Translations under genes and position numbers: made by a program | The notes under the pieces: model-generated | The model's database searches: none | The model's input: the letters and a program-made list of their open reading frames with translations, nothing else | What the model was told of the DNA's origin: nothing | NCBI RefSeq assembly: GCF_014334325.1 | Contig: NZ_JACSET010000010.1 | Location: 26,533 to 90,532, forward strand | Reading direction: 5' to 3' | DNA: 64,000 bases | Origin: Treponema sp. Marseille-Q4130 | GTDB taxonomy: Bacteria; Spirochaetota; Spirochaetia; Treponematales; Treponemataceae | Shown here: positions 24,041 through 32,876 of the stretch, one piece after another | Layout of the letters: every line of letters starts with the position of its first letter | Position numbering within the stretch: the stretch's first letter is position 1

Positions 24041-24973
24041 ATGGCTGAACGGATCGTCACGGGCTTTCACGCAATCGAAGAGCGCATACGAAGCGCTTCG
24101 CTCGGCGAAAAGCGTATGCGCATTCTCTGGAGTAAAGCGGGGCCTCGCGCAAAAAAAATCATCGCGCTTGCAAAGCGGGAAGACATCCCGTGCGAACAGA
24201 CCGACGACGATGCCCTCGTTTCGCTTGTTGCACCGCTTTCCGAAACGGCGCGCGACCACCGCGGCATCGTGCTCTGCGTTTCGGGTGAATCGGAGGGCAC
24301 GCACAATATCGTCGATTTTGACGAATGGATCGCTTCTCTTCCGCCTCATCCCGAAGTTTCATCGACGCAAGCCGCATCATTGCAAAACGGCGCAGTGAAA
24401 AACGCTGTCGCCCAAGCCGGTACGCAAAACGCTTTCGTAGAAAATGCCGCGCCGCAGTCGGCAGTAGATATCGGCTCATTACAAAATGCTTCCGTGCGAA
24501 ACGACGCGCCGTATATGACGGTGCTCGTACTCGATTCCGTGACCGATCCGCATAACGTCGGAGCGATCATCCGAAGCTGCGATCAGTTCGGCGTCTCCCT
24601 CGTCATCCTGCCGCAGGCTAGGAGCGCAAACGACATTGCCCACAGCGAAGTGATCGCCCGTTCCAGCGCGGGAGCTGCAGCGTGGGTTCCCGTGAGCATC
24701 GTACCGAATGCGGTGCGAGCCGTGCAGCGATTGAAAGACGCGGGTTTTTGGGTGTACGGCGCAGATGCGGGAGGAGAGGCGCTCGGCTCCGTCGACTTTG
24801 CACGGAAAACGGTCATCGTCATGGGAAGTGAAGGAAAGGGGATTTCACCGCTCCTTGCAAAGCAGTGCGATGCGATCGTATCTGTTCCGACGTGCGGAAA
24901 GATCGACAGTTTGAACGTGTCTGTCGCTGCCGGCATTTTGCTGTATGAACGTTACCGGCGTTTCGGAACATAA
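24041..24973 (+). CDS. rlmB: TrmH/SpoU-family 23S rRNA (Gm2251) 2'-O-methyltransferase RlmB-like
   Basis: 310 residues against about 245 for the family. The N-terminal substrate-binding domain (VTGFHAIEERIRSA) and the C-terminal SPOUT knot with motifs DSVTDPHNVGAIIRSCDQFGV, VMGSEGKGISPLL and VPTCGKIDSLNVSVAAGIL are intact. The extra length is a low-complexity insertion at about residues 106-160 (SLQNGAVKNAVAQAGTQNAF...), just before the knot domain; similar Asn/Gln/Ala-rich words occur in dnaX of this window. RlmB versus another TrmH-family enzyme cannot be fully separated. Confidence 0.88.
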   Translation: MAERIVTGFHAIEERIRSASLGEKRMRILWSKAGPRAKKIIALAKREDIPCEQTDDDALVSLVAPLSETARDHRGIVLCVSGESEGTHNIVDFDEWIASLPPHPEVSSTQAASLQNGAVKNAVAQAGTQNAFVENAAPQSAVDIGSLQNASVRNDAPYMTVLVLDSVTDPHNVGAIIRSCDQFGVSLVILPQARSANDIAHSEVIARSSAGAAAWVPVSIVPNAVRAVQRLKDAGFWVYGADAGGEALGSVDFARKTVIVMGSEGKGISPLLAKQCDAIVSVPTCGKIDSLNVSVAAGILLYERYRRFGT

Positions 24974-25138
24974 AAATATCATGTAAAAAAAACGCGTACT
25001 TCCTTGTCGTGGACGTCCGTTCGGTTCCTTTGTTTTGATTTGTCCGCGCCGTTGTACATGACACGGCGCCTCGTCGCATATTGCGTCATTGTTATTATCG
25101 ATTTTTATTTTGTTAATAATTATCGCACGGTAACCGCA

Positions 25139-25167
25139 TTGACATCGCCGTCAATTCTTTGTATTAT
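25139..25167 (+). promoter_or_regulatory. ppdK promoter
   Basis: TTGACA (25139-25144), 17-bp spacer, TATTAT (25162-25167); leader about 34 nt with GGAG SD. The 24974-25138 stretch shows no feature. Confidence 0.65.
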
Positions 25168-25207
25168 TTTATTATCTTATCTCTCAATCCTTGTATGGAG
25201 TTATTAC

Positions 25208-28078
25208 ATGGCAAAGACAAAACTCGTTTATTTTTTCGGTAACAAAAAAGCCGAGGGCAACGCCGATATGCGCGCGGAACTCGGAGGCAAAGGTGCGAAC
25301 CTTGCCGAAATGACGAACATTGGTGTTCCGGTTCCGCCGGGATTCACCATTTCAACCGATGTGTGCAAGATGTACTACGATAATGACAGAAAGTATCCGA
25401 AAGAACTGTATTCCGACGTCGCGACGAATCTTGCAAAGCTCGAACGTGCGTTCGGCAAAAAACTCGGCGCAGAGGACGATCCGCTGCTCGTTTCCGTCCG
25501 CTCGGGCGCTGCGAGTTCCATGCCCGGTATGATGGACACGATCCTTAACCTCGGCCTCAACGACAAATCGGTGCTCGGTCTTGCGAAAAAGACGAACAAC
25601 CCGCGCTTTGCGTGGGATGCATACCGCCGCTTTATTCAGATGTTCGGCGACGTCGCGATGGGCGTTCCGCACGAGGAATTCGAAAAAATCCTTTCGGAAG
25701 CGAAAGCTCGTGCAGGCAAAAAACTCGACAACGAACTCGATACGTCCGAGCTTCAGGAAATCGTCGCAAAATACAAAGCGCTGTATCAAAAGACGACGGG
25801 AACGGAATTCCCGCAGGATCCGGAAAAGCAGATGTGGCACGCGATCAACGCGGTTTTCGGTTCGTGGATGAACGCACGCGCCATCAAGTACCGCGAACTC
25901 AACAATATTAAAGGCTTGAAAGGAACGGCCGTCACGGTTATGGCGATGGTGTTCGGCAATATGGGCAACGATTCCGGTACGGGTGTATGCTTCAGCCGCA
26001 GTCCTTCGACCGGTGAAAATAAATTCTTCGGCGAATATTTGATAAACGCGCAGGGCGAAGACGTCGTTGCCGGTATCCGCACGCCTGAGGAAATCAGTCA
26101 GCTGAAAAAAGACAATCCGAAAATATACGACGAACTTATCAAAATCCGCAACAACCTCGAAAAGCACTATCACGATATGCAGGACATGGAATTCACCGTT
26201 CAGCAGGGCAAGCTTTATATGCTTCAGTGCCGCAACGGTAAACGCACCGGTCCCGCCGCTGTCAAGATGGCAGTCGATATGGTCGGCGAAAAGCTTATTA
26301 CAAAGGAAGAGGCGATTCTCCGCGTCGAAGCGGATCAGATCGACCAGCTGCTCCACCCGATGATCGACAAAGACGCGGCGAAGCAGGCCGGTGTCATCGC
26401 GAGCGGCTTGAACGCTTCTCCGGGTGCGGGCTGCGGTAAAATCGTGTTTACCGCCGACGAAGCTGAAAAGCTTGCTAAAGCGGGAGAAAAAGTGCTGCTC
26501 GTCCGCAAAGAGACGAGTCCGGACGATATCGCCGGTATGGCGGCAGCTCAGGGCATCCTCACCGCAACGGGCGGACGCACATCGCACGCGGCTGTCGTCG
26601 CGCGCCAGATGGGCAAGCCCTGCGTTTCGGGTGTTGAAGCGATTCAATTTTCCAACGGCGCCATTACCGTCAACGGCAAATCGTACAAACAGGGCGAATG
26701 GCTTACGATCGACGGTTCAACGGGCAACGTATACGCCGGACAGATCCCGACAAAAGAACCGCAGATCACCGGCGACTTCGGCACCTTTATGAAATGGTGC
26801 GATGAAATCCGCAACGGATCAGTCCGCAAAGTCGGCAAATCGACGATCAAAGGTTTCGGTGTCCGCGCAAATGCCGACCAGCCCGATCAGGCGCAGGCTG
26901 CGTTCAACTTCGGTGCGGAAGGCGTCGGACTGTGCCGCACGGAACACATGTTCTTCGATCCCGCAAAACTCGTATACTTCCAGGCGATGATAGCATCCGA
27001 TACGACTGCTGCGCGCGAAAAAGCGCTTGCGAAAATTATGCCGCTGCAGAAAAAAGATTTTTCCGGCATCTTCGACGCGATGAAGGGCAAGCCCGTCATC
27101 ATCCGCTTCCTTGATCCGCCGCTCCACGAATTTATTCCGAAGGACGAAGAGGGAACGCGCAAAGTGCAGCAAGTGCTGAAAGAAGAAGGCATCGACGTGT
27201 CGGTTGAAACGCTCACCGCACGCTTCAACTCGCTCAAAGAATTCAACCCCATGCTCGGTCACCGCGGTTGCCGTCTTACGATCACCTATCCCGAAATCTA
27301 CAAAATGCAGACGGAAGCCGTTACGCTTGCCGCAATCGAATGCAAAAAACGCGGCATTTCCGTCCGCCCGATGATCATGATCCCGATCGTGTGCGAACCG
27401 ACAGAGCTTGCGACGATCCGCAACGAATGCGAAGCAGTCATCACGAAGATCGAAAAAGAAAGCGGCATGAAAGTCGCAATCGAAATCGGTACGATGATCG
27501 AGGTTCCGCGCGCGGCGCTCCTTTCCGGAGAGATCGCAAAAGTTGCGGATTTCTACAGCTTCGGCTCGAACGATTTGACTCAGCTGACTTTCGGCTTCAG
27601 CCGCGACGATGCGGGAAAATTTCTCGATGCGTACTACCATCGCAACATCCTCGGCGACGATCCGTTCAAGACGCTCGATGAAAAGGGTGTCGGTAAGCTC
27701 ATGGATATGGCGGTTACGGCTGCGCGCGAAGTGAAACCGGAAATGCACATCGGCATCTGCGGCGAACACGGAGGCGATCCTGCAACGATCGACTTCTGCT
27801 ATCGCGTCGGTCTCGATTACGTTTCGTGCTCGCCCTACCGCGTACCGATCGCGCGCCTTTCGGCGGCACAAGCGGTCATCCGCGCGGCAAAAGCGAAAAA
27901 AGCCGCCGCTAAGAAAACGGCTGCAAAAAAAGCTCCGGCAAAAAAGCCTGCCGTAAAAACGGTGAAAAAAGCAGCACAGAAAAAAGTTGCGGCAAAAGCG
28001 ACAAAGAAAGCTCCGGCAAAAAAAGCCGCTGCTAAAAAGCCTGCTGCAACGAAAACCGCGAAGAAAGCAAAAAAATAA
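25208..28078 (+). CDS. ppdK: Pyruvate, phosphate dikinase with a histone H1-like C-terminal tail
   Basis: 956 residues, start at 25208 by the family N-terminus (KLVYFFGNKKAEG) and a GGAG SD. Interconverts pyruvate, ATP and Pi with PEP, AMP and PPi. ATP-grasp domain first, then the phosphohistidine domain (GGRTSHAAVVARQMGKPC, His near residue 459), then the PEP/pyruvate barrel with the catalytic Cys in ICGEHGGDP. After the normal end (SCSPYRVPIARLSAAQAV) follow about 65 residues made only of Lys, Ala, Pro and a few Thr/Val (KAPAKKPA-type repeats), like bacterial Hc1/H1 histones. The tail is in frame and ends at a clear stop and terminator. It may bind nucleic acid, polyphosphate or an acidic partner. 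Confidence 0.96.
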   Translation: MAKTKLVYFFGNKKAEGNADMRAELGGKGANLAEMTNIGVPVPPGFTISTDVCKMYYDNDRKYPKELYSDVATNLAKLERAFGKKLGAEDDPLLVSVRSGAASSMPGMMDTILNLGLNDKSVLGLAKKTNNPRFAWDAYRRFIQMFGDVAMGVPHEEFEKILSEAKARAGKKLDNELDTSELQEIVAKYKALYQKTTGTEFPQDPEKQMWHAINAVFGSWMNARAIKYRELNNIKGLKGTAVTVMAMVFGNMGNDSGTGVCFSRSPSTGENKFFGEYLINAQGEDVVAGIRTPEEISQLKKDNPKIYDELIKIRNNLEKHYHDMQDMEFTVQQGKLYMLQCRNGKRTGPAAVKMAVDMVGEKLITKEEAILRVEADQIDQLLHPMIDKDAAKQAGVIASGLNASPGAGCGKIVFTADEAEKLAKAGEKVLLVRKETSPDDIAGMAAAQGILTATGGRTSHAAVVARQMGKPCVSGVEAIQFSNGAITVNGKSYKQGEWLTIDGSTGNVYAGQIPTKEPQITGDFGTFMKWCDEIRNGSVRKVGKSTIKGFGVRANADQPDQAQAAFNFGAEGVGLCRTEHMFFDPAKLVYFQAMIASDTTAAREKALAKIMPLQKKDFSGIFDAMKGKPVIIRFLDPPLHEFIPKDEEGTRKVQQVLKEEGIDVSVETLTARFNSLKEFNPMLGHRGCRLTITYPEIYKMQTEAVTLAAIECKKRGISVRPMIMIPIVCEPTELATIRNECEAVITKIEKESGMKVAIEIGTMIEVPRAALLSGEIAKVADFYSFGSNDLTQLTFGFSRDDAGKFLDAYYHRNILGDDPFKTLDEKGVGKLMDMAVTAAREVKPEMHIGICGEHGGDPATIDFCYRVGLDYVSCSPYRVPIARLSAAQAVIRAAKAKKAAAKKTAAKKAPAKKPAVKTVKKAAQKKVAAKATKKAPAKKAAAKKPAATKTAKKAKK

Positions 28079-28100
28079 TGTAAGCTGCATGTGACAGCGA

Positions 28101-28148
28101 AAACCGTCCGACAAACGCGAGAGCGAAATGTCGGACGGTTTTTTTTAT
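28101..28148 (+). terminator. ppdK terminator
   Basis: AAACCGTCCGACA pairs with TGTCGGACGGTTT across a 16-nt loop, followed by a T-run; A-run on the other side makes it potentially bidirectional. Confidence 0.9.
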
Positions 28149-28200
28149 TCCTGCGGAGGGTTATCTCACATACCGCGTCGTATAAAGCCGACTGCATCGA
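28147..28200 (+). repeat. Family B repeat, diverged copy
   Basis: Shares CTGCGGAGGGTT ... CCG-CG-CGTATAAAGCC-GACTGCA with 31532-31590; a minus-strand copy of the first half is at about 14350-14371. The rest of 28200-28288 holds a CCTGCGG/CGCTGCAGG-type hairpin. Confidence 0.5.
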
Positions 28201-28288
28201 CAGTCTGCGTCGGGAGTATCGCCTGCGGTGTTTTACAATACCGCGCTGCAGGGCATGGTATCTTCACCGTGCAGAGATACGCGAATTA

Positions 28289-30145
28289 TTAAATTTTAAA
28301 TTTTCCGACTTCTTCCGTTAAGTTTTGAATACTGTATTTGTTTTTTTGCGTAATCGTGTTTACATCCTGTACAGCATTATTGATCTGTACGGCACCGGCG
28401 GCCATCTCGTTCATGCTGTCGGTTATGATGCGGGTAAGATTGCCGAGCTTTTGCATCTCCGAAGCGGCTCCTTCGCCGCCTTTCAGCATTTCTTCCGATC
28501 CCGCTTGCACTTCCGTTGTCACCGTATTGATGCTTTTTATCGCGTTTAAAACTTCTTTACTGCCGTTTTCCTGTTCCCGCATGGAATCCGTGAGCCGATC
28601 GCTCATCGCTTTTACCTGTTCGGCCAGAGTAAAAATCGTATTGAATTTTTCTTCGACCGTTTTTGAAGCTGCGGAAAGCGTTTCGATTTCACCCGACAGA
28701 GTTTTAAGCGTTGACGTTATGGTTTTGCCTTGAGCTGCAGAATCTTCTGCAAGTTTTCGTATCTCGTCCGCGACAACCGCGAATCCCTTGCCTGCTTCTC
28801 CCGCGTGCGCAGCTTCGATCGCAGCGTTCATTGCGAGCAGGTTTGTCTGGCTTGCTATGTGCTCGATAACGCTCGAAGCTTCCAAAAGACTTCCCGATTC
28901 TTCGGCAATTTTTTGCGTAACGGTATTCGACATTGCAAGCGTATCTTTCCCGTCTGCGGTAGCACTTGCAAGTGTTTTAATAACGTCATCCGTTTTTCCG
29001 AGCGTCTGTCCGATCGAATCGATATTTGCAACCATCTGTTCCACTGCGGAAGAGGATTCGGCGACGCTTGCCGCTTGCGTTTCGATACTGGCGTTGAGCT
29101 GTTTTATCGTACGTACGATTTCTTCAATAGCAGCTGCGGTTTGGGTAACGCTTGCAGCCTGCGTGAGCGCCTGCTGTTTTACGCCGTCGATATTCGCGCT
29201 GATTTGGTGTACGGCGCTTGCGGTTGCCGTCATATTGGAAACGAGTTCGTCGCCGACATCGTTCATTATATTGCCGTTGGTATGAACCGCTTGCAATGCA
29301 CTGTGCATTTTATCGAGCGTCTGATTGAAGTATTTTGAAAAATCGGTGATTTCGCTGTTTCCGCTCAACGGTAAGCGGGCGGTTAAATCCCCTTCGCCTA
29401 CATCGTGTAAAATACCGATCATTCCCGAAATAGGACGAACGACCGCTCGTTTTACGACGGCGGCACTCGCTGCCGTTATGATGAACAAACCGATAACCGA
29501 CAGCGTAATAATCGTGATAAGGATTTTATTCAGACTCGTCCGAACGCTTTCCTTCGCTTCGGTTATCGTTATGCCGCAAAATAAAAGATACTGTATGGCA
29601 CCGTTTTCTACCACCGGTCGGTATTCGGTGAGGAACAGTTCGCCCAGTATATCGGCGCTTCCCTTATACGCTTTATTTTGCATTACGGTATCGTATGCTT
29701 CGCCTCTTGCCAAATAAGTTCCTACCGCTCTCTTACCGTCTTTCAGTTTTACCGTAGAAAGGATGCTTTTAAATTCACCGTTTTCGAGTGAAAACAGAGT
29801 GACTGCCGTTCCGAGCTGGCGGGAAATATTGTCGATGACATCCTGCGTAACGACTTTTTCCGTTCCTCGAAATGTATCGCCCTGAACGCGAAGATGTCCG
29901 TATAAAGTTTCAAGATAGCTTTGCAGCGTATTCAAAGCGCTGTCTATGTGTTTGCCTGCCGTTATGTTTACGGCATTTTGCGATGTTGTCTTAATAATGC
30001 GGACGGTGATCGGAAGCATGATCCCGACGAATAACAGTGTTGCGCAAAAAAATATGCCGCCGATTTGAAAGCCCAAAGTTCTCCGACGTGCCGTCGTTTT
30101 GACGTCAGTATTTTTTTTCTGCGGGATAAAAGACGTATTGTCCAT
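28289..30145 (-). CDS. Methyl-accepting chemotaxis protein
   Basis: 618 residues. N-terminal membrane helix (about 24-48), a periplasmic Cache-like sensor (about 50-205), second helix (about 208-232), HAMP domain, and a long cytoplasmic signalling coiled coil with the invariant hairpin [29 protein letters not shown]. It senses an unidentified ligand and signals to CheA/CheW. The C-terminus ends in VGKFKI, with no pentapeptide tether. SD GGAGC precedes ATG 30145. It is alone, with no chemotaxis genes beside it. Confidence 0.95.
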   Translation of the reverse strand: MDNTSFIPQKKNTDVKTTARRRTLGFQIGGIFFCATLLFVGIMLPITVRIIKTTSQNAVNITAGKHIDSALNTLQSYLETLYGHLRVQGDTFRGTEKVVTQDVIDNISRQLGTAVTLFSLENGEFKSILSTVKLKDGKRAVGTYLARGEAYDTVMQNKAYKGSADILGELFLTEYRPVVENGAIQYLLFCGITITEAKESVRTSLNKILITIITLSVIGLFIITAASAAVVKRAVVRPISGMIGILHDVGEGDLTARLPLSGNSEITDFSKYFNQTLDKMHSALQAVHTNGNIMNDVGDELVSNMTATASAVHQISANIDGVKQQALTQAASVTQTAAAIEEIVRTIKQLNASIETQAASVAESSSAVEQMVANIDSIGQTLGKTDDVIKTLASATADGKDTLAMSNTVTQKIAEESGSLLEASSVIEHIASQTNLLAMNAAIEAAHAGEAGKGFAVVADEIRKLAEDSAAQGKTITSTLKTLSGEIETLSAASKTVEEKFNTIFTLAEQVKAMSDRLTDSMREQENGSKEVLNAIKSINTVTTEVQAGSEEMLKGGEGAASEMQKLGNLTRIITDSMNEMAAGAVQINNAVQDVNTITQKNKYSIQNLTEEVGKFKI

Positions 30146-30266
30146 TTCAATGCTCCTATATTAAATAATTATAACATAAAAAATATATGTGTCCAACACG
30201 ACCGAAACATAACAAGCTTTCATAATAAATAATAATTTTCCGCTGGCATTATCGGTAAAATCCTGC

Positions 30267-30272
30267 TATACT
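30267..30272 (+). promoter_or_regulatory. -10 element of the MFS gene, predicted leaderless
   Basis: TATACT, then six T, then the ATG at 30279. CTGGCA at 30243-30248 could serve as -35 (18-bp spacer). No SD. Confidence 0.5.
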
Positions 30273-30278
30273 TTTTTT

Positions 30279-31514
30279 ATGTTTTACGTGCTGCTCGCCG
30301 TCATCTATATTGCCTTTATCAGCCTCGGTTTGCCGGATGCGCTGCTCGGCTCCGCCTGGCCCGTTATGTACCGCGAATTCGGCGTAAATGTTTCTTGCGC
30401 CGGCATCATTTCTATGATCATCGCTTTCGGAACGGTTGTTTCGAGTTTGCAGAGCGATCGACTGACGAAAAGATTCGGAACCGGACGGGTGACCGCCGCG
30501 AGCGTTGCACTGACCGCGTTTGCGCTTTTCGGTTTTTCGCTCGCGCACTCGTTTTATGCGCTCGTCTTTTTAGCGCTCCCGTACGGGCTCGGTGCGGGCA
30601 GCGTAGATGCGTCGCTGAACAATTACGTCGCGCTGCATTACAAAAGCCGCCACATGAGCTGGCTGCACTGTATGTGGGGAGTGGGTGCCGCACTCGGTCC
30701 CTATGTTATGGGTTTTGCGCTCATGCACGGGCACACGTGGAATATGGGCTATCGCGCGATCGCAGTGCTGCAGATTGTCTTGACGGCGCTTCTCGTTTTC
30801 AGTTTGCCGCTTTGGAAGCGAAACGATAGAGGTGGAAGCGATAGGCGTTCAGTCGATGCGCAATCTTCCGTACCGAAGACGACGGAGCCTTTCACATTCG
30901 ACTCTGAGTATACCCGTCCGCTTTCGCTTAAAGAAATTATTAATTTACCCGGCGCAAAAACGGTGATGCTTTCGTTTTTTTGTTATTCTGCAGTGGAGCA
31001 GACGAGCGGTCTTTGGGCGGCTAGTTATGCGGTTTTGCAGGGCGGCGTTTCCGCGGACGTCGCGGCGCGCTATGCGAGCCTCGTCTACCTCGGTATCACC
31101 GCCGGCCGCGCGCTCGGCGGTTTTATTTCGATGTATTTGAACGATACGCAGATGGTGCGCTTCGGTGAAATCGTTATCCTTGCCGGAGTGATATTGCTCT
31201 TTTTACCCTTTGGAAACGCGTTCACGCTTTTAGGTTTTGCGCTCATAGGGCTCGGCTGCGCGCCCGTTTTTCCGAGCCTCATACACGCGACGCCGCATCA
31301 TTTCGGGGCGGATAAGTCGCAGGCGGTCATCGGCGTACAGATGGCAAGCGCGTATATAGGCACTTGCGCTCTGCCGCCGCTCTTCGGTTTTATCGCCGAC
31401 AGATTCGGCATCTCTCTTTTGCCCGCATACGTGCTGCTGTTTTGCGTTCTCATGATTGCGTCTCACGAGCGGCTCGTACGGCTGACAAAACGGCGGCCCG
31501 AATCGATTGTGTGA
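30279..31514 (+). CDS. Major facilitator superfamily transporter (FucP/YbjJ-like)
   Basis: 411 residues with 12 predicted membrane helices and the inter-helix 2/3 MFS motif visible as SDRLTKRFGTGRVT. The helix 1 region (AFISLGLPDALLGSAWPVM) resembles the fucose-permease/YbjJ subgroup, suggesting sugar or small-metabolite transport by proton symport. A hydrophilic central loop (about 180-215) separates the two six-helix halves. Monocistronic, no catabolic neighbours, so the substrate is unknown. Confidence 0.88.
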   Translation: MFYVLLAVIYIAFISLGLPDALLGSAWPVMYREFGVNVSCAGIISMIIAFGTVVSSLQSDRLTKRFGTGRVTAASVALTAFALFGFSLAHSFYALVFLALPYGLGAGSVDASLNNYVALHYKSRHMSWLHCMWGVGAALGPYVMGFALMHGHTWNMGYRAIAVLQIVLTALLVFSLPLWKRNDRGGSDRRSVDAQSSVPKTTEPFTFDSEYTRPLSLKEIINLPGAKTVMLSFFCYSAVEQTSGLWAASYAVLQGGVSADVAARYASLVYLGITAGRALGGFISMYLNDTQMVRFGEIVILAGVILLFLPFGNAFTLLGFALIGLGCAPVFPSLIHATPHHFGADKSQAVIGVQMASAYIGTCALPPLFGFIADRFGISLLPAYVLLFCVLMIASHERLVRLTKRRPESIV

Positions 31515-31531
31515 AAATCAGCTTAATAATT

Positions 31532-31590
31532 TATTCGTGCGGAGGGTTTAATATCCCGGCGCTCTGGGCCGTATAAAGCCCGACTGCAAC
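31532..31590 (+). repeat. Family B repeat
   Basis: ATTCGTGCGGAGGGTTTAATA, then CCCGGCG...CGTATAAAGCCCGACTGCA. The remaining 31591-31689 DNA holds nothing recognisable. Confidence 0.5.
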
Positions 31591-31689
31591 GCCTTATGAG
31601 AACATACGGTACGAAACGTTGAGCACTGTACCCGATGCCGCTTGAATCTTCGCTGCGAGGCTGCGTCGGGTTTGTTGATTTGATACTAT

Positions 31690-32370
31690 CTATTTATCTT
31701 TGTATCGTTCTGCAAAGTCCTGAACGCACATATAGTTGTATCTTTTATGCGTCCCGCAGCCGATACCGACGTGCGTAAAAGCACGGCTCAAAATAGTTTT
31801 CCGGTGTTCGCGTCCCGGCACTTTATCGTCTTCCAAAAGTTGGATGACGATTTTTCTTGCATCGTTATAGCCGTAAGAGATGTTTTCGCTGTAATAACCG
31901 AAATAACAATATTTTGCCAAACGTACCCGCAAATTCATATCGTGCCCGATATATTCACTCGGCCCTTGCAAGCGAACCCACTCTTGCGCCGCAAGTGCTA
32001 GTCCTTTGCCGGGTTGCAGCGCTTTTAGTGCTTTCGTATTTTTCATTTCAATGATGCATTCTTTTATTGCCGCGCTTGCGCTGCCGTCTTTAACAGAGGG
32101 CAGCAAATACAGCGCGGCATAGGCACGCGGATCGGTACGAGCTTTATTGATTTCAAGAAGGACATCTTTTTCCAAATCAGAAAGATAATCTACCGTACGG
32201 GCGGTATCGACGGTATTTAAGTTCCATGCAGTTGCTTCATCATAGGTTCCCAAATCATCAAAATTATATTCCGCTATATTCCCGCACGATACCGATATCG
32301 CCGCGAGCAGCAAAGCGGCGGCGGAGATTTTAATAATTTTTACGATATGTTTCATTTTCTGATTTTTCAT
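31690..32370 (-). CDS. CAP/SCP-domain (CRISP-like) lipoprotein
   Basis: 226 residues; ATG 32370 with AGAGGT upstream. Signal peptide with lipobox ISVSC near residue 28, then a CAP domain: an N-terminal helix (LSDLEKDVLLEINKARTDP), SENISYGY with the conserved Glu, and the PGREHRKTILSRAFTHVGIGC motif with its His. Bacterial CAP lipoproteins are surface or periplasmic and of unclear biochemical function; some bind lipids or peptides. It follows a small membrane protein gene by 14 bp in the same operon. Confidence 0.88.
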   Translation of the reverse strand: MKNQKMKHIVKIIKISAAALLLAAISVSCGNIAEYNFDDLGTYDEATAWNLNTVDTARTVDYLSDLEKDVLLEINKARTDPRAYAALYLLPSVKDGSASAAIKECIIEMKNTKALKALQPGKGLALAAQEWVRLQGPSEYIGHDMNLRVRLAKYCYFGYYSENISYGYNDARKIVIQLLEDDKVPGREHRKTILSRAFTHVGIGCGTHKRYNYMCVQDFAERYKDK

Positions 32371-32384
32371 ATATGTACCTCTGT

Positions 32385-32687
32385 CTATTTGTTTTTCGCT
32401 TTTGCGGCGATCATTGCACCGCATGCGAGTAAGAATAAAAGCGCAAGATAGATGACGACGATGTATGCCGCCGCATCGGGTGCGACAAAAAACATGATGC
32501 CCGTTGCAAGCGTGAGAACGCCGAGTGCGAACGATGCGCTCCCGGTAGCTTTTCCGAGCCGCTTTTTGTCACCGAGGGACGCGAGGTATTTTTTCGAAAG
32601 CATATAGGCTCCGGTTACCGTAAACGCCGAGCCCGCTCCGATAAAGAGCACGAAGAGCAGGAGCAGTTTTGTGTGCGTTATGATCAT
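32385..32687 (-). CDS. Small membrane protein, unknown function
   Basis: 100 residues. Helices at about 8-30, 46-70 (ASFALGVLTLATGIMFFVAP) and 72-94 (YIVVIYLALLFLLACGAMI), with a short cytoplasmic KKRLGK loop; resembles DUF3784-type small membrane proteins but not securely. ATG 32687 chosen because a TATAGT -10 lies 6 nt upstream and no SD is seen. First gene of a two-gene operon with the CAP lipoprotein. Confidence 0.65.
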   Translation of the reverse strand: MIITHTKLLLLFVLFIGAGSAFTVTGAYMLSKKYLASLGDKKRLGKATGSASFALGVLTLATGIMFFVAPDAAAYIVVIYLALLFLLACGAMIAAKAKNK

Positions 32688-32715
32688 ACTGCAACTATAC
32701 CGTATTTTCGGCGGC

Positions 32716-32876
32716 AGTACCACAGGGAGCAGTACCACAGGGATGCATTTGCACCGCTTGCATCCGAACACATTTGCGTTCCATAGCGACATGCTCTTTT
32801 CCGTAGCGGCTTGCCGAATTTTCTCCGTTGGGTGTCATCGTCATACTGCGGGTGGCAGAAAATCTTTGTTATCCAC
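32716..32876. other. Tandem 15-bp repeat and a degenerate copy of the res 3' region
   Basis: GCAGTACCACAGGGA occurs twice in tandem (32715-32744). From about 32766 to 32810 the DNA matches the inside of the adjacent res gene (32966-33012), including 19 identical bases CATGCTCTTTTCCGTAGCG; on the minus strand both encode RYGKEH. It looks like the decayed end of a second res-like gene. Confidence 0.55.

Noticed and set aside
23390-24349. Long minus-strand open frame opposite the YchJ-like gene and rlmB
   Set aside because: It runs antisense to two well-recognised genes, has no SD, and its sequence is Arg/Phe-rich as expected for the complement of this codon usage.
25352-28114. Two long minus-strand frames (431 codons each) opposite ppdK
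   Set aside because: Shadow frames of a biased, highly conserved gene; no start signals and no recognisable domains.
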